Source: Porphyra umbilicalis
Taxonomy: Eukaryota; Rhodophyta; Bangiophyceae; Bangiales; Bangiaceae
DNA: 64,000 nucleotides
Reading direction: 5' to 3'
NCBI GenBank assembly: GCA_002049455.2
Contig: KV918796.1
Location: 62,001 to 126,000, forward strand
Below are positions 23,973 to 34,473 of the stretch, piece by piece; the stretch's first letter is position 1; every line of letters begins with the position of its first letter. A program made the position numbers and the translations under genes. A model generated the notes under the pieces. The model had not been told where the DNA came from. It saw only the letters and a program-made list of their open reading frames with translations, and ran no database searches.

Positions 23973-24359
23973 GTGCCGCCTCTGGGAAATGGTGCAGACG
24001 GGAGCCATGCGGCCACACTCGCGGCCGCGCCGGACGCCAAAGACTCGACGGTACGGCCCGTGGTCGTTACCGACGCGGCCGCATCGCGGCCGTTCACAGC
24101 CGCGACGCCGGGCGTAGAGGGCGCTCCGCCAGACCCAGGAGACGCGGCCTCACCGGCACATGCAGAAGACGCCCATGCGGGCGATGCGGCCGCACCTGGA
24201 GCCCCACCTGCGGCCGCAGCCGCCGTCGCCTTAGCGGCCGCAGTAGCGGCCGCAGAGGTGCCCAATACAGCCAGCACCGTCGTTGTCAAGAGGGACGCGA
24301 GGCGTGACTCCGCTGCTTTGGCCTTGCGCAGTCTTGCACTGGACTGCAGCAGGGTGTGA
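23973..24359 (+). CDS. Ala-rich hypothetical ORF in the Harbinger element
   Basis: A frame of 128 codons, MPPLGNGADGSHAATL to LDCSRV, is dominated by Ala, Pro and Gly because of the many GCGGCCGC motifs. The antisense strand is equally open (23885-24574). The sequence shows no domain. It may be non-coding; I list it because it is the longest frame in the half of the Harbinger element where a second gene would be expected. Confidence 0.15.
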   Translation: MPPLGNGADGSHAATLAAAPDAKDSTVRPVVVTDAAASRPFTAATPGVEGAPPDPGDAASPAHAEDAHAGDAAAPGAPPAAAAAVALAAAVAAAEVPNTASTVVVKRDARRDSAALALRSLALDCSRV

Positions 24360-25287
24360 GCGGCGGGATGCATATGATCAGCGCGTCTGACCAATGAGCA
24401 TGCGGATCGCTGACACGAAAATCGGATGTGGCCGCACGATTCTGCCGCTGCGCGACGGGCGCTATCGTACGTGACCTCTGCCGGGTCTCGACGGACTCGC
24501 AAGCGCGGCCACCCGACAACCGCAGGCGGCCGCGTGGGAACCCGCCCTGCGTCACGGTGACTGGCGGACACCACGCGGCCGCCTCAGGGGCAGACACAAC
24601 GCGGCCGCCTCACAGGCGCTTCAGAACAAGAATGCTCCAGTGTCGATCGAGGCGAAAGCGCCCCCAGATTTCACGCACGCTGTACGTCTGCCGGCTGAAC
24701 GGACCAATGAGAGACCTACAAATCACTGCTCTCGGTCGCGGGATGCGACAGCGCCGCAAGATGATGCGAGATACTTCCAACGTGTTTCCGACATTTGTGC
24801 GTTGACCACGTCGTGTCTACTCGATTGCAAGATTTTGCAGCCATTTGAAGGCTATCGCGCTGCGTGTCTCACTTGACTGTCTTATTTGCTGACGATTGGG
24901 GTCCAGATCAGCGTGATCGCGAGGTCGATCGATGGCCTCTTTGCTTGAAATGTAGCACTGGGCAGTCGCAATGTGGACATCTCACGGGAAAGCCGCTCGC
25001 AGGCTCCAGTTCGCAGGTCGACAACCCAGCAACGTCGCCTTCTCCGTTTCTCATAAACTGCGATCTGCCGACAGAAGAAAACAAGTACTCTGGATCCGAG
25101 CGGACCGGGTTAGCACAGCCTGCGTATATCGCTGCCGAAACGCTTTTGGCCACTCATAGGCGCACACGTCGCGCACTTAAACGGTTCGCAGATCGTTCGC
25201 AACCGACGTTGCTGGGTATGCTCTTAAATCCACAAACGCACAGACGATCGGGGAACCGGCGACCCGGTACGGGCGTGGCAACGGCCG

Positions 25288-25308
25288 GAATCCCCTGCTG
25301 CTCCACCA
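25288..25308 (-). promoter_or_regulatory. Gypsy-2 primer-binding site
   Basis: The plus strand reads GAATCCCCTGCTGCTCCACC followed by A, five bases before the 5' LTR at 25314. It equals a tRNA 3' end: T-arm strand CCCTG, acceptor strand CTGCTCC, then ACCA. The primer tRNA should therefore start GGAGCAG. The near-identical Gypsy-1 site implies the same primer. Confidence 0.8.
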
Positions 25309-25313
25309 GAAAG

Positions 25314-25809
25314 TATAGCGGTTCTAAGCACCACCACGTTGGTTCATCGTTGGCCGAATTGAATGTTTGATCAGCTCGGTCCGTCGAAGGAACTGCCCCC
25401 GAAATCGACCCACAGCCCAGCCTTCCCCCAACGGGAGGAGAGGATCACGGCAAAGCCCATGGGGGAATCGTAGTCCAAAGCACAGTTGGTTTTATCAAAA
25501 GGCGACGGTGACGGCGTCTCCACTCTCAATAAACCCCTCCCAACCCGAACGCCGATGGCCAAAGTAGCCACCCCTAAGACGCCAAACCGATGTATCCCTC
25601 CAAAGTTAAAAGTTCAAGCACGTAGTATGGGGGCTGGGAAAACCACTGGGGAAAAGCTCCGCCCCCGACCGAATCCAATCTCCCCGAGATCTGGACAGGT
25701 CATTCCCTTGCTGGCCCGGATCGGGATACTTTGGGACGGCCCCCGGGGGTGTGCTGTCCACAGCTGAGGGGCCGCGCTCCTTCCAATTGGGGGACCCCCG
25801 ACCGCCACA
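25314..25809 (-). repeat. Gypsy-2 5' LTR
   Basis: 496 bp matching 12557-13054. It ends CGCCACA and is followed by the target duplication CTATG at 25810-25814. Confidence 0.9.
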
Positions 25810-25814
25810 CTATG

Positions 25815-26160
25815 CTACCGCAGATGGTACATTTGCAAGACGTGGTCAAGTTGCACACATTTGTGTTGCGTCATCTTGGGGAGTTACTTTTGGCGTGTTT
25901 TGGATTTGATCTTCGCTTTGCTCTATGGGCTTTTGGTTTGGTGAGTGATTCGATTTGGTGCGAGGGCGTGGGCGTCGGTGTGGGCGCGACAGTGGGGAGC
26001 AGTTGGGCCGGTGGGGACTATTTGGGAGGTGCTCTCGGTTCAGAGAGGCGGGGAACCTGAGGACAACCAGCAAAGCTTGTTCGCACACACACACACAAGC
26101 TCAAGCCACTCAACCACTTCACAGTGGTCCCCCAACATCTATCCCCACTGCGCTTCAACA
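25815..26160 (+). repeat. Copia 5' LTR, right piece
   Basis: It continues the LTR begun at 12486 after the Gypsy-2 insertion and ends CTTCAACA at 26160. It is directly followed by GGTTATGGGTCCAGAGCC, a position and sequence resembling the initiator-Met primer-binding sites of Copia elements. No coding is seen. Confidence 0.5.
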
Positions 26161-26321
26161 GGTTATGGGTCCAGAGCCGGGGCTGTGACCAGATCAAGGT
26201 GTGCCAGCTGGTGTCGTGGCGGTCGCCGCAAGTGCGAAGAAGACGAGGTCAAGGTGATTCAAGGACGTCATGGTCAAGGCGCACTGCTCGACAAGGTCGG
26301 GCGCTACGACGACGAGGCATC

Positions 26322-27616
26322 ATGGACGGAGGCGCTGCCGGCATGGGCGCCATCAAGATCGACAAATTGACAGAGACGAACTTCCAAAAGTGGCGTCAGC
26401 GCATTAAGATGGTCCTCTTCGCACGCAGCACTCATAGCGATCATGATGATTGTGGGGCTCTTGGGTGCCACTGCTGCGTCCAGACCAAGGATGGCGCGGA
26501 ATAAATCAATGCATTAGAATGTTGTGATTAAGTTGTTCATCAAGCTATCATTTAATCAAGTCAGAAGTGACGCAGTCTGGTCATATCATAGATCACATGC
26601 AAAGTAGACCCTTCGGGCATCTTGGGAGGGGGCCTCACAGGGCTTTGGGGGATCTTCACCGAGGATGAAGCATGCCGCCCAATGGATACAATTCCAGGCA
26701 CTTGCGTGCAATACCCTGGCCTTCAGGCCGGTGGCGCGCGCGGCGACGCATTGACACCAGGCGCGCCGGCCGGCTTCATGGCCGCAAGCGCGCACGGGGG
26801 GCGCGCACAGCCACGTTGCCGTGGCGTGGGGGGCGTGGGGTGGGGAATGGGGTGCTGGTCCTCGCGCTGCGCGACCTGGACGATATGCTTGACGAAGACG
26901 GCAAGCCGACGAACGCGGAAGACCGCAAGATGGCTTTGTGGAAGCGTGGAGACACGAGGGCGAGCGCCATCGTCGGGCTCACCCTTGAGTCTGAGCAGCT
27001 CGAGCACGTGTCGGGCTGCAAGACGACGGCGGAAATGTGGTCGACGCTACAAGGTGTCTTCCAGCGCAAGAGTTTAATGAACAAGATGAAGGCGCGACGC
27101 GAGTTCTACACCGTCGAAATGACCGTCGGCCAGGGCATGCTGGGCTACATTAACTGCGTGCGCAACCTCGGCGAGCACCTCAAGGCCATCGGCGGCGAGG
27201 TGACGAAGATGGACGTTGCCATAAGCGTCCTCAACGGGCTGACGTCCAAGAACGAGAACCTGCTGGTGGCTCTCGACGCCAAGGGTGAGGACGAGCTGAG
27301 CCTTGACTTTGTCAAGAGCCGCTTGCTTCAGGAGGAGCGGCTGCAGGCGGACAAGTCGCCGGCGACCCAGCGCATTGGCGACGCTGCACTCGTTGGCGCC
27401 AACTATCGAGGTCAAGGCCGCCGTGGTGGCCTCTCCAAGATCAAGTGCTACTACTGCCGTAAAATTGGGCACATCTCTCACGATTGCCGAGAGCTCAAGG
27501 CCAAGAAGCAGAGACAGGACAAGGTGGCCGCCATTGCGGATGACGATGGTAGCGACAGCGACGACGCCATCTGTCTGGTGGGCAATGCGGCTGACAGCGA
27601 TGACATCTTCAAGTAG
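26322..27616 (+). pseudogene. Copia gag
   Basis: The start ATG 26322 leads into IDKLTETNFQKWRQRIKMVL, the conserved N-terminal Copia gag motif. After the insertion at 26418-26855 the frame shows a helical gag region (MWSTLQGVFQRKSLMNKMKA, then FYTVEMTVGQGMLGYINCV), an LLQEE segment and the CCHC knuckle CYYCRKIGHISHDC near 27450. It then ends in an Asp/Ser-rich tail at 27616. This forms the virus-like particle in the family. Broken by the insertion. Confidence 0.8.
26418..26855. mobile_element. 438-bp insertion in Copia gag with 8-bp target duplication
   Basis: The 8-mer TGGTCCTC occurs at 26410-26417 and again at 26856-26863, and Copia gag coding character stops and resumes exactly there. 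The left half is AT-rich, the right half very GC-rich. I see no matching inverted ends, so the class is unclear; 8-bp duplications suit hAT-like or Mutator-like elements. Confidence 0.6.
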
Positions 27617-28250
27617 TGGCTCGTCGATTCTGCGGCGTCTTCACACATGTTCTTGATGCGCACTTGCTTCGACGTCTACCAGACGACCACAGGACGCAGC
27701 GTCACGATGGGTGACAAGCGGTCCGTAGCCACGGCGGGCGTCGGAACCGTCGTGCTCAACGTCATCGTTCACGGCAAGACGCGCAAGATCAAGTTCAAGA
27801 AGGTTCTTCATGTTTCTACATTGGGCTTCAACCTCATGTCGGTCGGCATGATGGAGGAGCGTGGGGCGGAAGTTTCATTAAATGGCGGTAAGATGATCAT
27901 CAAGATGAAAGAGAAGAGTGCTGCGTGCGGCACGCGGAAGAACGGGCTCTTCCACTTGGACATGGCCCCTATGTCGGATATTGCTGCGGTGCCCTTCCTG
28001 CATCTATGGCATGAGCGCCTTGGGCACGTCAACGTGGCTGGCGTTAAGCGGATGATCAAGAACAAGGACATTGACGGACTCAGGTGCTCTTCCATGGTGG
28101 TCAAGGAAGTCTGCGAGCCGTGCGTGTATGGAAAGGCGGCTATGACGCCTATGCCTAGAACAGGAGGCGGTCGAGTCAGCAAGCGCCTGCAGCTTGTGGA
28201 CGCGGATCTGGGCGGGCTAATGTCAGATCAGTTGCGTGGCGGTGCGCTCT
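27617..28250 (+). pseudogene. Copia protease and start of integrase
   Basis: WLVDSAASSHMF at 27617 is the Copia protease active-site motif (D-S/T-A/G), with FKKVLHVSTLGFNLMSVG further on. LWHERLGHVNVAGVKRMIKN is the GAG-pre-integrase domain, and CEPCVYGKAAM the CC part of the integrase zinc domain. Coding ends in GGALYF at about 28250, where opposite-strand Gypsy-3 sequence starts. Fossil. Confidence 0.85.
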
Positions 28251-29262
28251 ACTTCAGCTCGGGTTGTTGGGCAAGGCCCTCGGTGGCCGCGCTCGACGCG
28301 CGCCAGACGTGCGCGACGTTCTTGCGGCGGTGCTCTCCGTCCACGTCCAGGAGGACCGTGGTTCCGTCCGCGGCCACCACGTCATTCGGCCAGCGGGCGA
28401 CGTGTGTCAGCTTGCCGTCGGGACTCATCTCCTTGGCGTGGTCGCGCAGCCAGGCGCTGCCACCCACGGTGAGCCTCTCCGCGTGCAGCGCGAGGCGCTT
28501 GTTGTGGTCGGGCTTGTAGCGTCCTTGCGTCGCCTGGAGCGTTGCCCGCTTCTGCCAAATGACCTGCGCGAGACGGGTAAGGAGGGCGGCCTGGGCCCGC
28601 TTCTCGGCGGTGGTGCCGCGCTGCGCCATGAGGGGGTACGCCCCGGTCCTGGGCACGTCCTTGAATGCCCAGGTTGACACCCCCATGGCATTGACAAACT
28701 CCAACGAAGCGACCCCGGTGCTCCATTGCGGGCGACTATTACACGCCAGCGTAAGGGCCCCGAGGAGTTGGTCCCACGACGGAGGATGCTCCGCCAACTA
28801 ATGTTTGAGGATCGTATGCATCATGCGGTTGAACTGCTCCGTCCTCCCGTTCGTCTGCGGGTGCGACGGAGACGTCATCTGAGGCTCGATGTCGAGCATG
28901 TTGCAAACCTGGCCGCAGGAGTGGCTAGTAAACTGGGGTCCCCAGTCAGAGAGCAGCCGATTCGGGGAACCATAGGCCGCCACTCAGTAGTCCGGGACGA
29001 CCGGGGCGCAGTGCACTGACGACGTTCCGCTCATCGGGATGGATCGCACCAGTTTTGTGAACCTATCGGTGATCACCAGGATGAACCGATGGCCGGCAGC
29101 CGTCTTGTCGAGAGGCTCGTAGAGGTCCACCGCGATTTTCTGAAAGGGTATCGTGGCAGGGAGCAGGGTGAGGGGCGAGCGCCGGGCCAGGGACCGCACC
29201 CGCTGCCGAGCGCATCTGTCCAATTTCCTCACATAGGAGACGACATCAGCCGCCATCCTCAC
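28249..29262 (-). pseudogene. Gypsy-3 integrase
   Basis: Recognisable strings on the minus strand are KIAVDLYEPLDKT and FILVITDRFTKLVRSIPM (core start), AAYGSPNRLLSDWGPQFTSH (second catalytic Asp region) and SHPQTNGRTEQFNRMMHTIL (around the catalytic Glu). A GPY/F-like C-terminal part follows (SAWLRDHAKEMSPDGKLTHV, then VLLDVDGEHRRKNVAHV). Decayed. Confidence 0.8.
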
Positions 29263-29268
29263 CTAGCA

Positions 29269-31473
29269 TTAATACCGCCGCATCGCCGCATACATGCGGG
29301 ACTCTCCGGCGTGGTCCGCGAAGGTCGCATCGTGCCCCAGGTGGAGGGCCTGCTCCTGAAAGGAGGCCGGGACCACCACCTGGTGTGCACCGTTGGGTGC
29401 CGCGTGTCGGCGGAGGACTCCACCGGGGTCCTCGAAGAAAGGGATGCGCCACCAGGCGGTCCGGGACTTGACGACCGCTTGGCGGTAGCCATCGCCGGTT
29501 TGGGCCGATAGCACCGCGTGGCGGTCGATGCCACGGACCGTGGGGCCGCTGATTGTATTGGCGGCGTCGAGCCCCCGGACCGTGTTGGCCCGTACGGAGG
29601 AGACCGGGACGGCGTCATCGAACGCCGTCTCGTCGCTGCCTCCGGACTCCACGCGGGAGATGCTGTCCGCCATGTAATGGGTCATCCCAAGTTTGTAGGC
29701 GACATCGAACTCCAGCTCGCTCCGGCGTAAGCGCCAGCGTGCCAAGCGGGGGTTCCCCGAGTACTCGATGTTGAAGATCCGCTCCAGGCAGTCGTGGTCC
29801 ATGCACACGAGGAATCGGTCACCCTCGAGGTAGGGGCGGAGCTTGAGCGACGCCCAGACGACCGCTAGGAACTCTTTTTCCTTTATCTTGAAGGATAATT
29901 AGTTCGTTTCCAGCCGCCTGCTGATATAAGCGACCGGCTGGAGCTTCTCGTGCACCTGTTTTTGCAGCTGGGCGGCGCCCACTTGCGTCCCGCAGGCGTC
30001 CACGTCGAGGACGTACCGTCGCCGGCGCCGCAGGAGGGCGAAGACCGGTGGGGTCGTGAGGGCCATTTTCACCTGGTCGAACGCCTGCTGCTGCAGGGGC
30101 GTGGCAGGACGCACTGAGACAGGGGCCGTGGACCCCATGAGGTCCGTCAATGGCGGCGCCATCCGGGCGAAGTTCGGCACGAATCGGCGGAAAACGTCAG
30201 ACATCCCCACTGAGTTCCGTACTTGCTTGCGGATCGTGGGGAAGTGCGCCTCGCGCAGCGCACGCGTTTGCGCGTCCATCACGCCAAGCCGGCCCGGCTT
30301 GATTTCGTGCCCGAGGTACTCCACGGTTTTATGAAAGAACCGGCACTTGGGCAGGCGGAGTGTCATTCCTGCACCTCGCAGCAGGCGCAGGACGCGGTCG
30401 ACATGTCCGACATGCTCCTCCTCGGTCTTGGAGAACACGATGACGTCGTCAAGTTAGATATTGCAGCTCTGCCACTTGACGCCGGAGAGGATGATGTCAA
30501 ACGCCCGCTGTAATGTCGCGGGCGCGTTCGTCAAGCCGAACGGCATCCGCTTTTACTCAAAGGCGCCCTCGTGGCACACGAAAGCCGTCGTTTCCCAATC
30601 CTCGGACGCGATGGAAACCTGCCAGTAGCCGGCAGTGCAATCGAGTGTCGAGAAGATGGTCGCTTTGTTGAGGCTATCGATGCAATCGTCGATGCGGGGC
30701 AGCGGGTACGAATCCTTCTTTGTCACGACATTCAACAGTCGTTAATCGACGCAGAAGCGGAGGGTGCCATTATTTTGGGGGACGAGCACGATCGGAAAGC
30801 CCTATTCCGACGACGTTGGTACGATGACGTCCACCTCCAGCTGCCGCTTGACCTCGGCCGTCTCGGCTTCCCGCGCCGCGTGGCCCGCGCGGCGCGGCGC
30901 AAAGCGGACGGGCCGGGAGCCGGCGTTGAGGTCGATACGGTGATGGGTGGCCTTGATGACGCCCAGCGCCTTGCCCGTCCACATGTCCTTGTGCGGGTCC
31001 AGCATGCAGCGGATTCGGTCGTGCTGCGCCGGGTCGGCAACCGGTAGTTTCACGTCCCCCACTTGAGGGGGGGCCGCAGGTGGCGCTGCGGCCGTCAGGG
31101 CGCCCCCCTTTCCCGGGTCCTGGGGTCGCACCGGGGTAACAGGACCCCTGTCCATCGGCGGAGCCGCAGCCGGTGCTTGCCCCGGTTTGGGGTCGCACCG
31201 GGTGCCCGATACTGCCCCCACCACGCCCTCGGCGTTCACGGCCGCCTCCAAAGCTAGGGCGCGCGTCGTTTCGTGGGATGCCCCTAGAGGCACCTGCACG
31301 ACCTCCGTCGTGAGCGGTTCGACGTAGTCGACGTTGGCCCTCTGCCGGAGGACGACCTGGCGCGCGCCGAAATTGGTCACGATGACCGGGAAAGATAGCC
31401 CCGGCACAATGTCGCGGAAGCCGTTGGCGATGGTGACACCATGTGTCGTGAACATTCGGGAGGCGCCAAACAT
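29269..31473 (-). pseudogene. Gypsy-3 reverse transcriptase and RNase H
   Basis: RT strings are YPLPRIDDCIDSLNKATIF, STLDCTAGYWQV and NAPATLQ-like, with the palm and connection near 30440 (VFSKTEEEHVGHVDRVLRLL, then VEYLGHEIKPG). RNase H strings are YVLDVDACGTQVGAAQLQ and KLQPVAYISRR, then FLVCMDHDCLERIF. The upstream linker around 31000-31470 is Ala/Pro-rich. Decayed in several places. Confidence 0.8.
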
Positions 31474-31767
31474 TTAGCCCACACCCATCCACATGGTTCG
31501 CACCCAGACGACCGAGGCCGCCGTCAGCGGGAGCCGCGTTTTGTGTGTCGCACGGAGGACGCAGGAGACCCCCATCGAGCGGTCGCCGTCGTCCAATGGG
31601 CCCCGCACGATTGCCGTGACGGAACCGTCCGCCCAACGGATGGACCGGTCCTGGCGCAGGATGGCGTGCGCGTTGCCTTCGATGAACGCGCAGCCCAAGA
31701 TACCTGGGACCGACAGGTCGTCGACGACGAGGAAGGGCAGAGGGACGATCCGGGCGCCCGTCTGTAG
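31474..31767 (-). pseudogene. Gypsy-3 protease, C-terminal piece
   Basis: FLVVDDLSVPGILGCAFIEGN is the conserved C-terminal part of Gypsy proteases. It ends at the target duplication of the 0.75-kb hAT; the N-terminal piece lies beyond both hAT insertions at 36465-36653. Confidence 0.75.
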
Positions 31768-32518
31768 CAAGGGTTGTCAGAATCTGTATTTCGGCGCGAA
31801 ATAGGATACAGATACACACCGATGCTGTGTATGCGATTACGGATAACTGCCTCGACTCAGATCCGGATGAGGATATCTGCCTCCGAAAAAGGACTATGAC
31901 GTAGAATATATCCGTATCTGGATCCAATTATCGTATCCAAGTATATCGATAAGCGTCCGCCAGACAGCACGCATAGAGAGCCAGAGAAAGACACCATTCA
32001 GACACTTACCGAGTGCTAAATGGACGTCAAGTACGAGGTGACAGTCACATCTGACGTGTGCACCCAAACGGGCGAGGTCCAGGTGGTGCCCCGCCGTTTT
32101 TTCAATGGTCGTCAGGACCATTCTGAACCTCGTGTCATACTTTGCTGATAACGCGAGCGGGCCGTGTCGCGTGATGGAACGATTTCTTCCGGGTCTGGCA
32201 GAATCGCCGCTTGTCGCTTCAACATGTTTGCACATGAATCGCCCAATTGTCGGAACGTGAAAAGAGTGGTCGACTGCTTTCCGTTAGAAGTCTGCCGGCG
32301 CGAGAAGTCCAATCATCTCGTACATTCATGTATCCTGACTTTCATATCTGGAATACGGATCTGATATAATCTCGCAATTCTTGTAGGACAGGATAGTTAT
32401 ATCCTCTCCTCTCTTTCTTCTAATGCATTGAGGATAAGAGTCCTTGGCGCGTAACCGAAGTGGACACGGATATAATGCATGGATATATTTCTCCGAAATA
32501 TATCCATGGCAACCCCTG
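31768..32518. mobile_element. hAT-type MITE (751 bp) in Gypsy-3
   Basis: The left terminus is CAAGGGTTGTC and the right terminus read inward is CAGGGGTTGCC; both arms share TATTTCGG about 20 bp in. The 8-mer GTCTGTAG flanks it at 31760-31767 and 32519-32526. The interior is AT-rich, full of ATATATCC and GGATATA words, with no gene. Non-autonomous hAT. Confidence 0.85.
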
Positions 32519-33717
32519 GTCTGTAGCCACAGCGCAGGGTTGTCAGCGTTTCGTTTGGTTTGCCAAACATGAACGGAGTTCATCCTGTTTCACTTGAACG
32601 CTGGAGCGTTCGGATTGAGCGCAACATTTCAAAGGCCGTACTTGTTCCCCATGATACTTAGCGTGCCATGTTTAATTCAGCCGAGGAACTCGGCTGTACT
32701 GGTCAAGATGGCCAAAACTGGGTGTGTGTCACGCTATTATCAAGCTGAGATCGTTGTTTTCAAATCGGGAATTGCACGATTGTTGTGACAGTACGATGGC
32801 TGCATCGTCGCACTTGGGCGGATTTGTAAGGCCTTTGAAAGGGCGGTCCGGGAGTGATGGCCAAAACAGAGTGTGTGTCACGCTAATTTCACGTGACGCG
32901 TTCGGGCGCGCTTTATGCTATGTCGTTGAAAGGAATCTACTAAACACAACCCACCAACGTCCACGTGCACTACGTCCTCTTTTGAGGCAAGACGGTCTCG
33001 GTGGCATGATGCTGCATCTGCGGCGTGACTTGCCGCACGGAGGCCTCCCATGCGTCCAAAGCAGCGGCGCAATGCTCGTCGTCGCTCGACTGGCTGAGTC
33101 ATGGTTGTTGCTCGGCAATGAAGTAGTGTCGGAGCTCGGCGGTCTCGTTGTTGGTCGAGCACGTGAATGTGATTACTCGGCGAATGCGATGTGCCCAGAC
33201 GCCGTCAGATTACGGAAAATTTGGTCAGGAAACTGCATCCCAACATGGGCGACACGGCCGGACTATGAGTACCTCGTCTGGCGTTTGCCTATGAAACAAG
33301 CAGAACTAAACCCCCCCCCGCATACCAACAAAAACTTCATTTGAAGAGCTTTCTGTCTCTGTACGTTTTATTCTTTGATGACCAGCCACACCATAGTGGC
33401 GGTGGCTCGCTCTCGATGCCCGGCATACCCTGGTGCCCCCTTGTTGCGCCCACCGTCGATGCCCCCCAGGCTTCAGCCAGCGACACCACCCACCTGAAAC
33501 TCTTCCTTGGTCCAGTGGGAGCCTGTGAAATACAAGTAACCCAGCGGGGAGGCGGCCGCTTGGCCAGAGGTTGGTCCTTTGTGGCTTCAAAGGGAGGCAA
33601 ACGCCATTCTTCGGTATCTGCTCACTGCACGGGCAAAAGCCAGAGGCTGGGCAGACTGACTACCTCAGCTGAGCTACTATGACTCTATGAGAGTGCCTCC
33701 GTGCAGAAATCATGGTA

Positions 33718-33952
33718 TGGCGCGTCACCAAAGGATGATCGGATCCGAGCAAGTTCCACAGCAAGTTACAGCATGCTGTGACCGTGCTGTGACTGTGCTT
33801 TGAGAATTATTCCATGCTGAGGGCTCCTAGATGGCTCTGTGGGAGGCAAGGGCGATCAAAGCAATTTTAAATTATGAGCTGTGAGAAGCTGTGAACTGCT
33901 GCGACTTGCTGTGAGCGTTTCTCAGATCCGATCATTCTTTGGCGACGCGCCA
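33718..33952. mobile_element. Foldback MITE (235 bp)
   Basis: Two arms of about 48 bp are inverted copies at about 85% identity: the left starts TGGCGCGTCACCAAAG, the right read inward TGGCGCGTCGCCAAAG. Both ends abut TA (33716-33717, 33953-33954). The centre has repeated CTGTGA words. The TA target fits Tc1/mariner-type mobilisation. Confidence 0.8.
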
Positions 33953-34473
33953 TAGAAACCCAAAAACATGTATGTTCTATGGGGGTGAACTTGCCCCGTC
34001 GGGTCCCGCATGCGCACCGGGGATGGTCCCATAAAACCTGAACCACAAAGAAGCTCGACCTCGCCTTACCCTGGTTGTCTTCCCAATGACCCCAGCATCC
34101 TAAAGAGCTGCCACACCCAACTCTGCTGGCCGACAGGTAGCTCCCACCCCCCGGACAACCAGCGGACGCCGGACGGGCGTCACGACCCTCTTTGAGGCCT
34201 TCGACCCGTACCAGTGAAGCTTGTGCGGCCGGCAGTTTCGCGCCTACGTCTCTGAGTGGACGTCTCGCTTTCGCTTGGCGCCTTCGGTTGAACCACGTAC
34301 GCGTTGTTAGTAGAGAAAACAACCGAAGCATGCCGAGAAGGTTTTATTAGGTGGAAAACGACCTCCTGCAGCTAGTTCTCATGCCCAATGAGCCGTGGCC
34401 GGCCTCTGCCCCTCTCTAACGACATGCATAAGGCAGTTGGAGTCATCTTGTCAATTGGAAATACCCTCCACTA

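Larger units (their letters stand above)
22124..24608. repeat. Cluster of GCGGCCGC octamers in the Harbinger element
   Basis: I count 14 copies of the palindrome GCGGCCGC: 22124, 22347, 22584, 23758, 23771, 24021, 24075, 24186, 24210, 24234, 24246, 24526, 24575 and 24601, plus many CGGCCG partial copies (for example 22543-22568). This density far exceeds what GC content alone predicts. Repeated interior motifs are known as transposase or Myb-protein binding sites in some DNA transposons. That role here is inference. Confidence 0.7.
21534..25223. mobile_element. PIF/Harbinger transposon (3.69 kb) in the Gypsy-2 leader
   Basis: The ends are imperfect 29-bp inverted repeats (26 of 29 by eye): left GAGCACACCCAGAAACGTCG, right end read inward GAGCATACCCAGCAACGTCG. 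They are flanked by TTA at 21531-21533 and 25224-25226, the 3-bp TWA duplication of PIF/Harbinger. A plus-strand frame (22642-23379) shows the N-terminal half of a Harbinger-type transposase; the DDE nuclease half is not visible. The interior is very rich in GCGGCCGC. It is probably a non-autonomous or decayed copy. It sits between gag and the primer-binding site of Gypsy-2. Confidence 0.85.
12557..25809 (-). mobile_element. Gypsy-2: chromodomain-type Ty3/Gypsy retrotransposon, both LTRs present, broken
   Basis: Two direct repeats of about 497 bp (12557-13054 and 25314-25809, roughly 92% alike by eye) end in TG/TA and CA and are flanked by the 5-bp duplication CTATG. Between them on the minus strand are a primer-binding site, gag, protease, RT, RNase H, integrase and a chromodomain. 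A coding region on the plus strand (13637-15271) lies between pol and the 3' LTR, inside the element borders. A PIF/Harbinger element is nested in the leader (21534-25223). The internal genes are broken in roughly six to eight places. LTR divergence of about 8% suggests an old insertion. Confidence 0.9.
26161..28250 (+). mobile_element. Copia relic (Ty1/Copia), broken, ending at Gypsy-3
   Basis: Plus-strand order is primer-binding site, gag, protease, GAG-pre-integrase domain, then the start of integrase. Protease and integrase ahead of where RT would be is the Ty1/Copia order. The element meets minus-strand Gypsy-3 sequence at about 28250, so RT, RNase H and the 3' LTR are absent here. A 438-bp insertion (26418-26855) with an 8-bp duplication lies in gag. 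It is broken in about two places besides. Confidence 0.85.
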
